Shown here in pieces: positions 23,886 through 31,331 of a DNA stretch of 33,473 nt. The position numbers were made by a program, and so were the translations under genes. A model generated the notes under the pieces. The model made no database searches and had not been told where the DNA came from. It saw nothing but the letters and a program-made list of their open reading frames with translations. Position 1 is the stretch's first letter; every line of letters begins with the position of its first letter. The DNA is from Synechococcales cyanobacterium bin31.maxbin.ball.101. Its GTDB lineage: Bacteria; Cyanobacteriota; Cyanobacteriia; Leptolyngbyales; Leptolyngbyaceae. Location: contig JAAFJU010000042.1 in assembly GCA_013298165.1 (NCBI GenBank), positions 1 to 33,473 on the forward strand, read 5' to 3'.

Positions 23886-24335
23886 ATGAAAACCGAACTG
23901 CACCTCCCCAGTGATTTGCTCTTCCTAGGCGTCGCCGAAGAATGGCTGTTTAGTACCTTAAAAGTGGCCCTAGGCGACGAAGTGGACTGGACCCGGCAGA
24001 CAGCAAGACTCAGACTTGCCCTCGTGGAAGCCTATTCCAACGTGGTTCGTCATGCGCACCGAGGACAGCCGAATCTTCCCGTGATTTTGAAGCTGGAACT
24101 TCACGATCGGGACCTGTCGATCGAAATCTGGGATCAAGGGGCTGGGTATAATCCCTCAGACTATCAAGCGCCTTCACCGGAAGATAAGCAAGAACACGGA
24201 TACGGATGGCTGATTTTAAATCGCTTAATGGATCGTGTGGAATATCGATTGCAGGTGGATGGCAGCAATTGTCTAAAGCTAGAGGCGAACCTTCCGGCGA
24301 ACCCACAGATTGCTAACGTAGACTCTGCGGCTTAA
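23886..24335 (+). CDS. RsbW-like HATPase / anti-sigma regulatory factor
   Basis: 149 residues from ATG 23886, 1 nt after the upstream stop. GHKL ATPase features are RLALVEAYSNVVRHAH (N-box), IWDQGAGYNPSDY (G1) and HGYGWLILNRLMDRVEY (G2-like). Its small size and its partner PP2C gene fit a serine kinase that switches between an antagonist and a target such as a sigma factor. No STAS antagonist gene lies in the window. The last residues (ANPQIANVDSAA) look like an unconserved tail. The open frame upstream to 23796 overlaps the phosphatase and is not the start. Confidence 0.88.
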   Translation: MKTELHLPSDLLFLGVAEEWLFSTLKVALGDEVDWTRQTARLRLALVEAYSNVVRHAHRGQPNLPVILKLELHDRDLSIEIWDQGAGYNPSDYQAPSPEDKQEHGYGWLILNRLMDRVEYRLQVDGSNCLKLEANLPANPQIANVDSAA

Positions 24336-24380
24336 GTCTTCCGCTTCGATAATCCCACGGTATTTTTAAGCTGGGGATAT

Positions 24381-24599
24381 ATGGGACGGGCTGGACAGGC
24401 GTTGAAACAGGTTCTCAAGAAGCATGAAATCTCTCAAAGTCAGCTAGCGGATCAAATGGTAGTCGATCGATCGACGATCAATCGCTGGGTGAATGAAAGT
24501 CGCGATCCGACGGCTGAGGCGATCGTGGCCCTAAAGAAAGCGCTCACGGAGATTAAACCCAAGGCTGGCAAGGATTTTATTAAATTCTTTCTGGACTAA
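24381..24599 (+). CDS. Small XRE-family HTH protein
   Basis: 72 residues, almost entirely a helix-turn-helix domain: LKQVLKKHEISQSQLADQMVVDRSTINRWVNESRDPTAEAIVALKKAL. It is probably a DNA-binding regulator of unknown target. It starts 45 bp after the HATPase gene and shares the terminator at 24619-24655, so it may be the last gene of the phosphatase operon. Confidence 0.85.
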   Translation: MGRAGQALKQVLKKHEISQSQLADQMVVDRSTINRWVNESRDPTAEAIVALKKALTEIKPKAGKDFIKFFLD

Positions 24600-24618
24600 C
24601 CAAACTGGCTTCTAAATC

Positions 24619-24658
24619 AAACCGCGTCGTTCAAAATCTTGAACGACGCGGTTTTGGT
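24619..24658. terminator. Strong bidirectional terminator between XRE gene and chlB
   Basis: Perfect 16-bp stem AAACCGCGTCGTTCAA / TTGAACGACGCGGTTT with a 4-nt loop AATC, followed by a T and a T-rich patch on the plus strand. It lies between two convergent genes, so it can stop both. Confidence 0.88.
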
Positions 24659-24673
24659 ATTTATGGGCTGAAT

Positions 24674-26200
24674 CTATGCGCCGACGGATTCTTTGGCGGC
24701 GTAGAGGACTTCGGTGGTGATTTCGAGGAAGCCCCGATCGCGAGCGAATTTTTCCGTATTCCGCTTGACCTTCCCTCGCACAAATCCAGGGATTTTGTTC
24801 AGTTCGGCCATGCCGTCTCGGCTCCAAGTCATGTCCGAGTTACTGGTCATTTCCTTGGTGGTCGCATCTTTCGTGTCATGTCCGCCGAAGATTTCCAAGA
24901 GGTGGTCTTCCATGCCGAGGGTAAAGGAGTTGTAGATCAAGTCCACGAGCTGGTTTGTCCCTTCATAGCCCACCATGGGCTTGTAGCCCACAGGGAAGTT
25001 TTGCACATGGATAGGGGCGGAGATGACGCCGCAGGGGATGTCGAGGCGTTTGCCGACGTGGCGTTCCATTTGGGTGCCGAAGATGGCGGCGGGTTCGCTC
25101 TTGGCGATCGCATCACCCACCACAGCATGTTCATCGGTGATCAAGATTTCGTCGCAGTACGGCCCGACTTCATTGCGGAACCATTCTTCGTCGTTTTTGC
25201 AGAAGGTGCCGGACCAAAGGACGTGAATGCCCATTTCCCGAGAGAGAATCTTGGTAATAGCGGCGGCATGGGTGGCATCGCCGTAGACGACGGCTTTTTT
25301 CCCCGTCAGGTTTTGGCAGTCGATCGATCGGGAGAACCAAGCGGCTTGGGACACAAACCGGGTTTTCTCATCAATGAACGGCTCAAAGTCTGCGGGATGA
25401 TTGGCATCATTCAAGACCTTCTGCACCGCTCGCACAAACCGCGCTGTTTCGACGATGCCCATGGGGGTGATGTCGATGCAGGGCTGGTTGAATTCGGTTT
25501 TGAGGTATTCGGCAGTCATGGGTCCAAGTTCACGGTAGGGCGTGATGTTGAACCAGGCGCGGGGAAGGGTTTTGAGATCTTCGACGGATGCGCCTTCGGG
25601 GAAGACCATGTTGACTTCGATACCCAGTTCGCCCATGAGTTTTTTCAACTCGGTGCAGTCGTGGTTGTTATGGAAGGCAAGAGTGGAGATGCCGATGATG
25701 TTGACGGAGGGCTTTTCACTGCGTTCTGTGACTAGGGTGCCTTTACGCCGCGCTTTGTCAATGTAGTACTGGACGATCTGGTGTAGGGTCCGATCGGCGG
25801 CTTGGAGTTCGTTGACGCGGTAGTGGTTGACGTCGGCTAGGAGGACATCGCATTTGGCATCCAGCGAAGCGCGTTCGACGAAGTTGTGAAGGTCTTCCTG
25901 GAGAATGCTGGAGGTACAGGTCGGAGTCAACACGATCAAGTCGGGATGCTCTTCGGAATCCTTACGAGTGATATTATCGACGACTTTTTCTTGGGACCCG
26001 CGTGCGAGGACGTTACGATCGACGACGCTGGTGGTGACGGGGGTGAAGTTCCGATCGCGTTCGAGCATCGATCGCATGACGTTGAAGTAGTCATCGCCGA
26101 TGGGCGCGTGCATGATGGCATGAACGTTTTTAAATGAGCTTGCGACGCGCAGTGTCCCGATGTGGGCTGGACCTGCATACATCCAATAAGCGAGTTTCAT
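24674..26200 (-). CDS. chlB: Light-independent protochlorophyllide reductase subunit B
   Basis: 508 residues. ChlB pairs with ChlN to form the catalytic NB protein that reduces protochlorophyllide in the dark, receiving electrons from the ChlL ATPase. The unusual aspartate ligand of the NB cluster, D36, is present in HAPIGDDYF, as are the cluster cysteine in [14 protein letters not shown] and the nitrogenase-like folds ([10 protein letters not shown] region, [14 protein letters not shown]). The C-terminal DPOR-specific domain ends [23 protein letters not shown]. Length is normal. chlL and chlN are not in the window, so the genes are split. The enzyme is oxygen-sensitive. Confidence 0.97.
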   Translation of the reverse strand: MKLAYWMYAGPAHIGTLRVASSFKNVHAIMHAPIGDDYFNVMRSMLERDRNFTPVTTSVVDRNVLARGSQEKVVDNITRKDSEEHPDLIVLTPTCTSSILQEDLHNFVERASLDAKCDVLLADVNHYRVNELQAADRTLHQIVQYYIDKARRKGTLVTERSEKPSVNIIGISTLAFHNNHDCTELKKLMGELGIEVNMVFPEGASVEDLKTLPRAWFNITPYRELGPMTAEYLKTEFNQPCIDITPMGIVETARFVRAVQKVLNDANHPADFEPFIDEKTRFVSQAAWFSRSIDCQNLTGKKAVVYGDATHAAAITKILSREMGIHVLWSGTFCKNDEEWFRNEVGPYCDEILITDEHAVVGDAIAKSEPAAIFGTQMERHVGKRLDIPCGVISAPIHVQNFPVGYKPMVGYEGTNQLVDLIYNSFTLGMEDHLLEIFGGHDTKDATTKEMTSNSDMTWSRDGMAELNKIPGFVRGKVKRNTEKFARDRGFLEITTEVLYAAKESVGA

Positions 26201-26536
26201 AAAACAGCAATCTCCATGGAGCCGATGTGCCTTTCATTCTCACGGGGGAACGGAAACCACGGGCGATCTCCGTTGAGAATCTTTAGAATCTGATGGCGTT
26301 TGAATGAGGTTATTTGTATTTACGTTTTTGTTTATCAAGTGATTGGTCTAATTATTGCGAAGTGTTGCTTTGGGTTACGATCGTGTTGTGAAGGCGATCG
26401 GTCGAAGGTTGTTTGGAGACCATCGGTTCACTTTCAATATGCTACGATCGATTTTCCCTAGAGCCTGAGGTCATCCTTCATGAGCCAATCCTCCTCGACC
26501 TTAAATCTTCGGTCATTCAAAATGACATGAAGGTGG
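26201..26536. promoter_or_regulatory. Divergent intergenic region chlB / PIN toxin
   Basis: About 336 bp holding the chlB promoter and leader on the left and the PIN gene promoter on the right. A short open frame on the plus strand (26413-26619) overlaps the PIN gene and has no recognisable domain. No antitoxin gene is seen where one is expected. Confidence 0.45.
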
Positions 26537-26971
26537 ATGTGGGTGAGTTTGTATTTTTTCGATACGGATCATGCTTCGATGTGGTTAGAAAATCAACCGA
26601 ATGTTCGTCGCAATGCTGAGATTTTCAGGTCTGAAATTGCCATTACGATCATCACGGTTCAAGAGCTTTTCAATGGTTGGATTGGTAAGCTCAATCATCC
26701 ATCCAGTGCGAATCAGCAGGTTCAACTTTATCGAAAGCTCTCTAGGGTTGTTGCCTATTTGAAAAAGATGTCTGTTTTGGATTTTGATGAGTCTGCGGAT
26801 CAAGTTTTTTGTCAACTCCTATTCGATAATCCTCCTTTGCGGAAGAACCGAATTCAAAAAGATATGCGTATTGCGTCAATCGCACTGGCGAATGATGCCA
26901 TTGTTGTAACCCGTAATCATCGAGATTTTGTTCAGGTTCCTGATTTAAGGATTTTGGATTGGAGTGTGTAA
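26537..26971 (+). CDS. PIN domain ribonuclease (VapC-type toxin)
   Basis: 144 residues. The PIN acidic residues are visible: D9 in FFDTDHASMW, E43 in ITVQELFNGW, D109 in KNRIQKDMRIASIAL and the ATGDAIVVTRNHRDF-like segment (NDAIVVTRNHRDFVQV) with N127/D130. VapC toxins cleave tRNA or rRNA and normally have an upstream antitoxin gene. Here only a 16-codon frame (MSQSSSTLNLRSFKMT) precedes it, so the antitoxin is missing, very short or encoded elsewhere. The start is ATG 26537; GTG at 26543 is possible. Confidence 0.82.
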   Translation: MWVSLYFFDTDHASMWLENQPNVRRNAEIFRSEIAITIITVQELFNGWIGKLNHPSSANQQVQLYRKLSRVVAYLKKMSVLDFDESADQVFCQLLFDNPPLRKNRIQKDMRIASIALANDAIVVTRNHRDFVQVPDLRILDWSV

Positions 26972-27029
26972 TGATTGCTATAGGCCCAAGATATTATGAT
27001 TGAAGCAGTACATGTCAAGGAGAAATGCG

Positions 27030-27413
27030 ATGGAGATTCGCCAAGACCTTCTCAATTTGATTAGTCAATTCTCCGATGAACAGATGGACGATCGCGCTGA
27101 GGTTTCTCAAATGGTGGCGGTGATGAGTTTGGGAATGTGTACAGCGATTCTCCACGGGAGAGGCTCTGCCAACGTAGCGGGAAGTTTGAGTATCGAGGAT
27201 GCAGAGCGGCGATTGTTTAATCCGCAGGTTTTGGCGCGGTTGACGGAGTTAGAGTTGCCGGAAGCGTTGATTGAGATTGTTCATTTAGGAACTGAGTTAG
27301 AGGATGTTCAAAGTCTGATTCCCGATCGACTGGGCGAAAGTCTGGCACAGATGCAGGCGAAGGCATTGGAATTTTTGAATCAGGATATTGGGCGATCGTC
27401 GATTGCTGCATAG
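27030..27413 (+). CDS. DUF3969-like small protein with an in-frame repeat insertion
   Basis: 127 residues from ATG 27030 (ribosome site AAGGAG 6 nt upstream). The pattern MEIRQDLLNLISQFSDEQ...SQMVAVMSLGMCTAIL...LSIEDAERRLFNPQVLARL...EIVHLGTELEDVQSLIPDRLGESLAQMQ resembles DUF3969-type proteins, whose function is unknown. The segment HGRGSANVAGS between AIL and LSIEDAE is encoded by the dispersed 30-bp element at 27145-27174 and a few adjoining bases. Without it the family sequence would join smoothly. The frame is kept, so the gene may still work. Confidence 0.72.
   Translation: MEIRQDLLNLISQFSDEQMDDRAEVSQMVAVMSLGMCTAILHGRGSANVAGSLSIEDAERRLFNPQVLARLTELELPEALIEIVHLGTELEDVQSLIPDRLGESLAQMQAKALEFLNQDIGRSSIAA
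27145..27174 (+). repeat. Dispersed GGAGGCTnCGCCAACG element, copy B (inside a gene)
   Basis: Starts CGATTCTCCACGGG and ends AGAGGCTCTGCCAACG. It sits inside the DUF3969-like coding region without breaking the frame. A TAGCGGGA extension follows. Confidence 0.7.
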
Positions 27414-27424
27414 AATGCAGCGTT

Positions 27425-27451
27425 CGATTCCCAAAGGAGGCTTCGCCAACG
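27425..27451 (+). repeat. Dispersed GGAGGCTnCGCCAACG element, copy C
   Basis: CGATTCCCAAA followed by GGAGGCTTCGCCAACG, 12 bp after the stop of the DUF3969-like gene and about 280 bp from copy B in the same orientation. Confidence 0.8.
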
Positions 27452-27509
27452 GCTAAACGTTTGTTTGATCGCGACATTGTCGCTTTGAAGAAGGGCGTCG
27501 AATTGCTCA

Positions 27510-28655
27510 TCAACTTCCGTATTGGTCGGGTAGGCGGCGCTTGAGTTCGGCGATCGGGAGCAAGAGATTATCTTCGATTTCTTGACGGACTTCTGGGGAA
27601 ACAGCATTTTTAATATTTAATAATTCGACTAAGAATTTGTTAGTATCATAATAGACTTGTAGCCTACACATCTGCTCACTAATCAGTTGCCAGTCATGTC
27701 CAATATTGCGATGTGTGATCATGCTCTGTCGTAGTTCTGTTTTCCAGACTTGACCATCGCTTTTCAGCCATATTGCAAAATCATGTATCTCAGAGGTGTT
27801 CGGTAAACGGTCTTTAAGCTGTTGTAGATGATTTACAAACTCAGGGTCGTTAGCAAGATGGAGTGCTCGGGTGAGAAAATCACGGGTGAGAACAAGATTA
27901 TAGGTGAGATTGCGAGCGAGTATGAGGTTATTGTCGAGAGAGAGATCGAGTTCAAGGCTTAGGTTTAACTTAAAACTAAGACCGAGAGAGTGGGCGAGGA
28001 GAGAGTGGGCACCATATAACGCTTGAATTAAAGATGGCTGATATGGTGGGATGATCAATTGAGCTTTTTCTAGCCCCCAGCAAAGAACTTCTTGCAATTT
28101 TTTATCGTGTTCGATTGAATAATCAATCGCCTGTTTGATCAGCCGTAGTAACCGATCAGATTGGCCTTGAGCCTTAATAAGCTGTTGTACTATTCCTTGC
28201 CATTGTGGATCACTAATTTTCCGGATTAGTTCTTCTGAAGGTAAGCTGATTAGCCATTTGGTTGTGAAATATTCCTGAAACGTCAAATGGGAAAATGACC
28301 ATAATTCATCTGCCCGTTCTACTAGCAATCCATGCTGGGACTCGATCGCTTTCAATATTGCAAGTGCACTGTTTCGATTTAGAAGATTGAGATGTTGAGA
28401 AATTTTCTTAATCAAATCATCTTGATCGAATAAAATAAAATTTTTAGGATACTCAAATTTTTGAGCAGCAATCTTGATAAGTAAATTCTCTTTTTGCTCA
28501 ATATTTAAATTCCGATAAAATTCTGTTCCAATTTCCCAGCCACTAATAGCCTTGTCATCATTCCATTTTCGTAGTAATAGTCTTATTGCACGTTCATAAA
28601 GCAAAGCTGATCGGATCGGAATTTCTCCTTCGTCTTGTAATATTAAACACATCAA
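27510..28655 (-). CDS. NACHT NTPase, C-terminal part (separated by frameshift)
   Basis: About 381 codons continuing the NACHT protein after the frameshift near 28668. It opens with LMCLILQDEGEIPIRSALLYERAI, the expected continuation of the NACHT helical subdomain. The winged-helix motif ELWSFSHLTFQEYF (118-130) follows. A run of leucine-rich short repeats (about 222-256, LGLSFKLNLSLELDLSLDNNL) and the C-terminal NCH2-like region YYDTNKFLVELLNIKNAVSPEVRQEIEDNLLLPIAEL come next. Those features identify it as the sensor and C-terminal half of a cyanobacterial NACHT protein, not an independent gene. The listed start (a TTG/ATG pair) is only where this frame first has a start codon. Confidence 0.8.
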   Translation of the reverse strand: MMCLILQDEGEIPIRSALLYERAIRLLLRKWNDDKAISGWEIGTEFYRNLNIEQKENLLIKIAAQKFEYPKNFILFDQDDLIKKISQHLNLLNRNSALAILKAIESQHGLLVERADELWSFSHLTFQEYFTTKWLISLPSEELIRKISDPQWQGIVQQLIKAQGQSDRLLRLIKQAIDYSIEHDKKLQEVLCWGLEKAQLIIPPYQPSLIQALYGAHSLLAHSLGLSFKLNLSLELDLSLDNNLILARNLTYNLVLTRDFLTRALHLANDPEFVNHLQQLKDRLPNTSEIHDFAIWLKSDGQVWKTELRQSMITHRNIGHDWQLISEQMCRLQVYYDTNKFLVELLNIKNAVSPEVRQEIEDNLLLPIAELKRRLPDQYGS

Positions 28656-29892
28656 CCCTAATAAAACTTGGTGTCACAGTCAGTTCTTTTAAAGCTTGAT
28701 TTTGGTCAATTGCTAATTCAATATTCTGCCACCGTGAACTTATTTCAAGATCATATTGGCCATTTGCCCGAAACCAGTTAAATACGAATCTTTGAACTTG
28801 ATCAATATTAAAGTCCGCTACTTCGACGGATACAAAACCATCAGGAATTCCTTGCATGATTTGAGTTCGACAGGTCATGATATAATGGTTTTTAGAATAT
28901 TTTTTTGTGGCTTGGAAGAGTTGATCTTGAACTTGCGTTCGCAACATCTGAGTAGGTACTTCATCAAATCCGTCCATAAGAATTAAGAGTTTTCCATCTT
29001 TCAATAATTCATTGATATGCCTCTTATCCTGAACATCTAAATTGTCTCCAATTGCATCTAAAAATGACCATTTCTCATCACGGATTTGTCGAAATTCAAT
29101 AAATATAGCAATTAGGTTCGATCGAAACTTGCCACTATACCAATCAACAGCTAAATGTTTCAGAAATGTAGTTTTTCCTGCCCCTGGCTTTCCCAGGATT
29201 AGCAGTTTAGATTCTCTATTAGCAATCTCAAAACCAGGATTTCGTTGAATCCGATCGCCCAACCCTAGCCGATCGTTTCTCAAATCAAATGTCTCCAACA
29301 TCTTGTCTACTGAACGCTGGAATGTTCGCGGCGATCGATTCAATAACCACACATCTACATAAAGCTGATCGACTCCGATTTCCTGACCACTTAGCAACCG
29401 AATCTTACTGTAGTTCTGAAGAATCTTTTCTCGACAGTGTTGCCGAATCTGTTGCTCATCTACTGTTGAAGAAGCAGAAGGTCTGATAGTCGGGACCTCT
29501 TGTTCCGAACCTTGGTAGATATTGACTGTCTGCCCCACGATCGTCGTTTCAGAACCCTTAACCTGAACCCCTTGATCTTCATTGGTATTCTGCTGCAAGT
29601 CCTCCGCTGTCGTTAATCCAGATTTTTCTAATGGTTTGGCTTCCCCAGAATTGGGGGCTGAGAGTCTTCCGAGTTCTGCAACTTGTTCCCAATCTAACCC
29701 CAACGCCCGACAGCATAGAACGAAATTTTGTCGATCGACTCCTTTCTTCCCTGCCCGAAACGTCGTTGCCGTAGCCCGTCCCACGCCAATCCTAGCGGCC
29801 AGATCTTCCGTAGACCAAGCCTTATCCGTCAGCGCACGTTCAACTTGGCGCTTGCCATCTGATGAAAGTTTGAGCGATCGAGGAGTAGCCAT
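28594..29892 (-). CDS. NACHT (STAND) NTPase with N-terminal HTH, N-terminal part (frameshifted)
   Basis: 432 codons. Residues about 10-75 are an HTH domain common at the N-terminus of cyanobacterial NACHT proteins (TEDLAARIGVGRATATTFRAGKKGVDRQNFVLCCRALGLDWEQVA). A linker with ETTIVGQTVNIYQGSE follows. The NACHT domain has Walker A LILGKPGAGKTTFLKHLA (231-248) and Walker B KLLILMDGFDEVP (301-313). After KELTVTP the frame is lost: the remaining residues (SFIRVDVFNITRRRR...) are out-of-frame junk. Removing one base at 28668 restores TPVLLGLMCLILQDEG. Bacterial NACHT proteins of this kind include antiphage effectors. Four phased 11-bp repeats and a TACAAT box precede the ATG. Confidence 0.88.
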   Translation of the reverse strand: MATPRSLKLSSDGKRQVERALTDKAWSTEDLAARIGVGRATATTFRAGKKGVDRQNFVLCCRALGLDWEQVAELGRLSAPNSGEAKPLEKSGLTTAEDLQQNTNEDQGVQVKGSETTIVGQTVNIYQGSEQEVPTIRPSASSTVDEQQIRQHCREKILQNYSKIRLLSGQEIGVDQLYVDVWLLNRSPRTFQRSVDKMLETFDLRNDRLGLGDRIQRNPGFEIANRESKLLILGKPGAGKTTFLKHLAVDWYSGKFRSNLIAIFIEFRQIRDEKWSFLDAIGDNLDVQDKRHINELLKDGKLLILMDGFDEVPTQMLRTQVQDQLFQATKKYSKNHYIMTCRTQIMQGIPDGFVSVEVADFNIDQVQRFVFNWFRANGQYDLEISSRWQNIELAIDQNQALKELTVTPSFIRVDVFNITRRRRNSDPISFAL

Positions 29893-29919
29893 TCGTCAGG
29901 GGATAATCAGGTTCTCCTT

Positions 29920-29971
29920 ATTGTATTCACCTCATCCCCAACTCATCCCGAAAATATCCCAAACTTATCCC
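29920..29971 (-). promoter_or_regulatory. Four phased 11-bp repeats plus -10 box upstream of the NACHT gene
   Basis: On the minus strand, units GGGATAAGTTT, GGGATATTTTC, GGGATGAGTTG and GGGATGAGGTG follow one another without gaps (29971 to 29928). TACAAT (29925-29920) comes 2 bp later. The ATG is only 20-28 bp beyond. The 11-bp period matches one DNA turn, so a protein could bind all units on one face. The repeats cover the -35 region, which suggests control by a repressor or class II activator, perhaps the NACHT protein's own HTH. Confidence 0.72.
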
Positions 29972-30083
29972 AATCTTCCAAAAACACCACTCAATGGGCC
30001 TTACAAAGTCATCCCGATCGGGCGCTGATCTTATTGGTCAATTTCGCGAGGATAGGCTCATACCGAATCAAGGAGCCAAATTC

Positions 30084-30272
30084 ATGAAATCCAAAAACAC
30101 TCTTCTCGCCCTCGCCACAACCCTTACGATCGCCTCCGCCTCCACCAGCTACCACCTCAGTAGCCTTCCGACTCCCACGGAAGCCCAGAAGAATCTGATT
30201 ACGGTGATGAACACCGCAATCGGTGCTGGACTCACGGCGATCTTCGGCTTACTCAATGATGAGGACCATTAA
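30084..30272 (+). CDS. Small membrane protein, unknown function
   Basis: 62 residues from ATG 30084 with ribosome site AAGGAG. A hydrophobic N-terminal stretch (about 6-20, signal or anchor) is followed by TPTEAQKNLITVMNTAIGAGLTAIFGLLND, a second amphipathic or hydrophobic helix near the C-terminus. Similar small proteins are common in cyanobacteria but uncharacterised. It is divergent from the NACHT gene (191 bp between starts), sharing its upstream region, so a linked role such as an accessory membrane partner is possible but unproven. Confidence 0.6.
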   Translation: MKSKNTLLALATTLTIASASTSYHLSSLPTPTEAQKNLITVMNTAIGAGLTAIFGLLNDEDH

Positions 30273-30379
30273 CCAATGAGACAGACTCAACACTTGCTAG
30301 GCCTATCGCCGCCGATCGTTCCGTCACGGAGAAAGCTGGAATGGTAAACTAGGGTTAGAACTTCACTGAGGACGATCGA

Positions 30380-30568
30380 ATGTTAACGACGAAGCAGAGA
30401 GTGGCGACGCTGTTGCAGGAGTTGCCGGATGAGTGTTCGATTGAGGATATTCAGTATCGCCTGTATGTTTTGACGAAGGTGATGGCGGGGCTGGAAGCGG
30501 CGGATACGGAAGGGGTGGTGTCTCAAGACGAAGCGGAGCAGCAGTTAGGGAAATGGCTTATTCAGTAG
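30380..30568 (+). CDS. Antitoxin partner of the RelE/ParE toxin
   Basis: 62 residues, helical and acidic: MLTTKQRVATLLQELPDECSIEDIQYRLYVLTKVMAGLEAADTEGVVSQDEAEQQLGKWL. This matches small antitoxins of the addiction-module type found upstream of RelE/ParE toxins in cyanobacteria. It overlaps the toxin gene by 16 bp, so the two are translated together. Confidence 0.82.
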   Translation: MLTTKQRVATLLQELPDECSIEDIQYRLYVLTKVMAGLEAADTEGVVSQDEAEQQLGKWLIQ

Positions 30569-30834
30569 GTTGGTCGTCAAGGGCGATCGCGGATGTGGAT
30601 GCGATCGCAGGATACATTGCACGAGATTCACCGACTTACGCGAGTACGATCGTGAGCAAGATTTTGGGAGCAACTCGAAATTTAGGAGCATTTCCGCGAT
30701 CGGGACGAGTGGTACCGGAGTTCTCAGACGAAACCATTCGAGAAAAGATCGTGGCGGGTTATCGAGTGATTTATCGTATTGAAGGTGAAGCAATCACGAT
30801 CGCAACGGTGATTCATGGACGACAGATCTTGTAA
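30553..30834 (+). CDS. RelE/ParE family toxin
   Basis: 93 residues: VGWSSRAIADVDAIAGYIARDSPTYASTIVSKIL, NLGAFPRSGRVVPEF and IREKIVAGYRVIYRIEGEAITIATVIHGRQIL follow the ParE fold order. The pattern FPRSGRVVPE is characteristic. It is not closely similar to the ParE at 16483-16767, so this is an independent toxin-antitoxin pair. It overlaps its antitoxin by 16 bp. Confidence 0.88.
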   Translation: MAYSVGWSSRAIADVDAIAGYIARDSPTYASTIVSKILGATRNLGAFPRSGRVVPEFSDETIREKIVAGYRVIYRIEGEAITIATVIHGRQIL

Positions 30835-30958
30835 ATGCGATTTGCGTTGCGGGAAGATTTATGAATGGTCTTGCGCGGAGGTAGATCAATCTTACGATCG
30901 CCTCCATTCGTCCAGCGTTAAGCGGACATTAGAGGGCGATCGTCTGTATCCATCCGGC

Positions 30959-31204
30959 TTATCGATCGGGCGGAATAAACACGACTTCGTAGATTGCATC
31001 TGGCATCAGTCGTTGTAACGCCTGAAGATGGGCGGTGGCGTCGTTGCGTTTTCGAAAACGGGCGACGATCGTTGGCGAAGCCTCCCGACACGGGAATCGT
31101 TTGGAATCAGGCAGCAGTTGCACGACACACCAAGGCATGATCGAGGCTCGATAATTGTCGTGCAGAAACTCCGCCGCAACCAAAGGCTGAGACACTGGTA
31201 TCAT
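30959..31204 (-). CDS. Small conserved cyanobacterial protein with an in-frame repeat insertion
   Basis: 81 residues. The C-terminal part (MPWCVVQLLPDSK...IVARFRKRNDATAHLQALQRLMPDAIYEVVFIPP) has the look of a genuine small alpha/beta protein family I have seen in cyanobacteria but cannot name. The residues RFPCREASPT between the two blocks are encoded by the inverted 30-bp element at 31070-31099, so the element adds ten residues without changing the frame. The start may be ATG 31204 or the internal methionine of MPWCVV. Confidence 0.55.
   Translation of the reverse strand: MIPVSQPLVAAEFLHDNYRASIMPWCVVQLLPDSKRFPCREASPTIVARFRKRNDATAHLQALQRLMPDAIYEVVFIPPDR
31070..31099 (-). repeat. Dispersed GGAGGCTnCGCCAACG element, copy D (inside a gene)
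   Basis: On the minus strand it reads CGATTCCCGTGTC then GGGAGGCTTCGCCAACG, exactly 30 bp. It lies within the 81-residue minus-strand gene. Confidence 0.8.
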
Positions 31205-31237
31205 AATTTTATTACTCCCTGTTATTGGGCAGGAAAG

Positions 31238-31278
31238 CGCGATCGGACCTGTGTTTCCTAGGCAAAAGTCCGATCGCG
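31238..31278. terminator. Long-loop inverted repeat upstream of the small XRE gene
   Basis: 11-bp stem CGCGATCGGAC / GTCCGATCGCG with a 19-nt loop, followed by TTTGTT on the plus strand. It contains HIP1 cores. Possibly a terminator or simply a repeat. Confidence 0.45.
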
Positions 31279-31300
31279 TTTGTTCAATAAAATTATTCTC

Positions 31301-31316
31301 GGTTGCATATGCAACC
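31301..31316. promoter_or_regulatory. Perfect 16-bp palindrome, probable operator of the XRE gene
   Basis: GGTTGCATATGCAACC, gapless and perfect, 15 bp before the XRE ATG at 31332. Its position in the core promoter or leader suggests autorepression by the HTH protein it precedes. Confidence 0.75.
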
Positions 31317-31331
31317 TTGTCAAGTGCGGCA

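Noticed and set aside
24878-25735. 285-codon plus-strand frame
   Set aside because: Antisense shadow of chlB.
26413-26619. 68-codon frame upstream of and overlapping the PIN gene, possible antitoxin
   Set aside because: No antitoxin-like domain, begins at TTG without a ribosome site, and overlaps the PIN gene by 83 bp in another frame.
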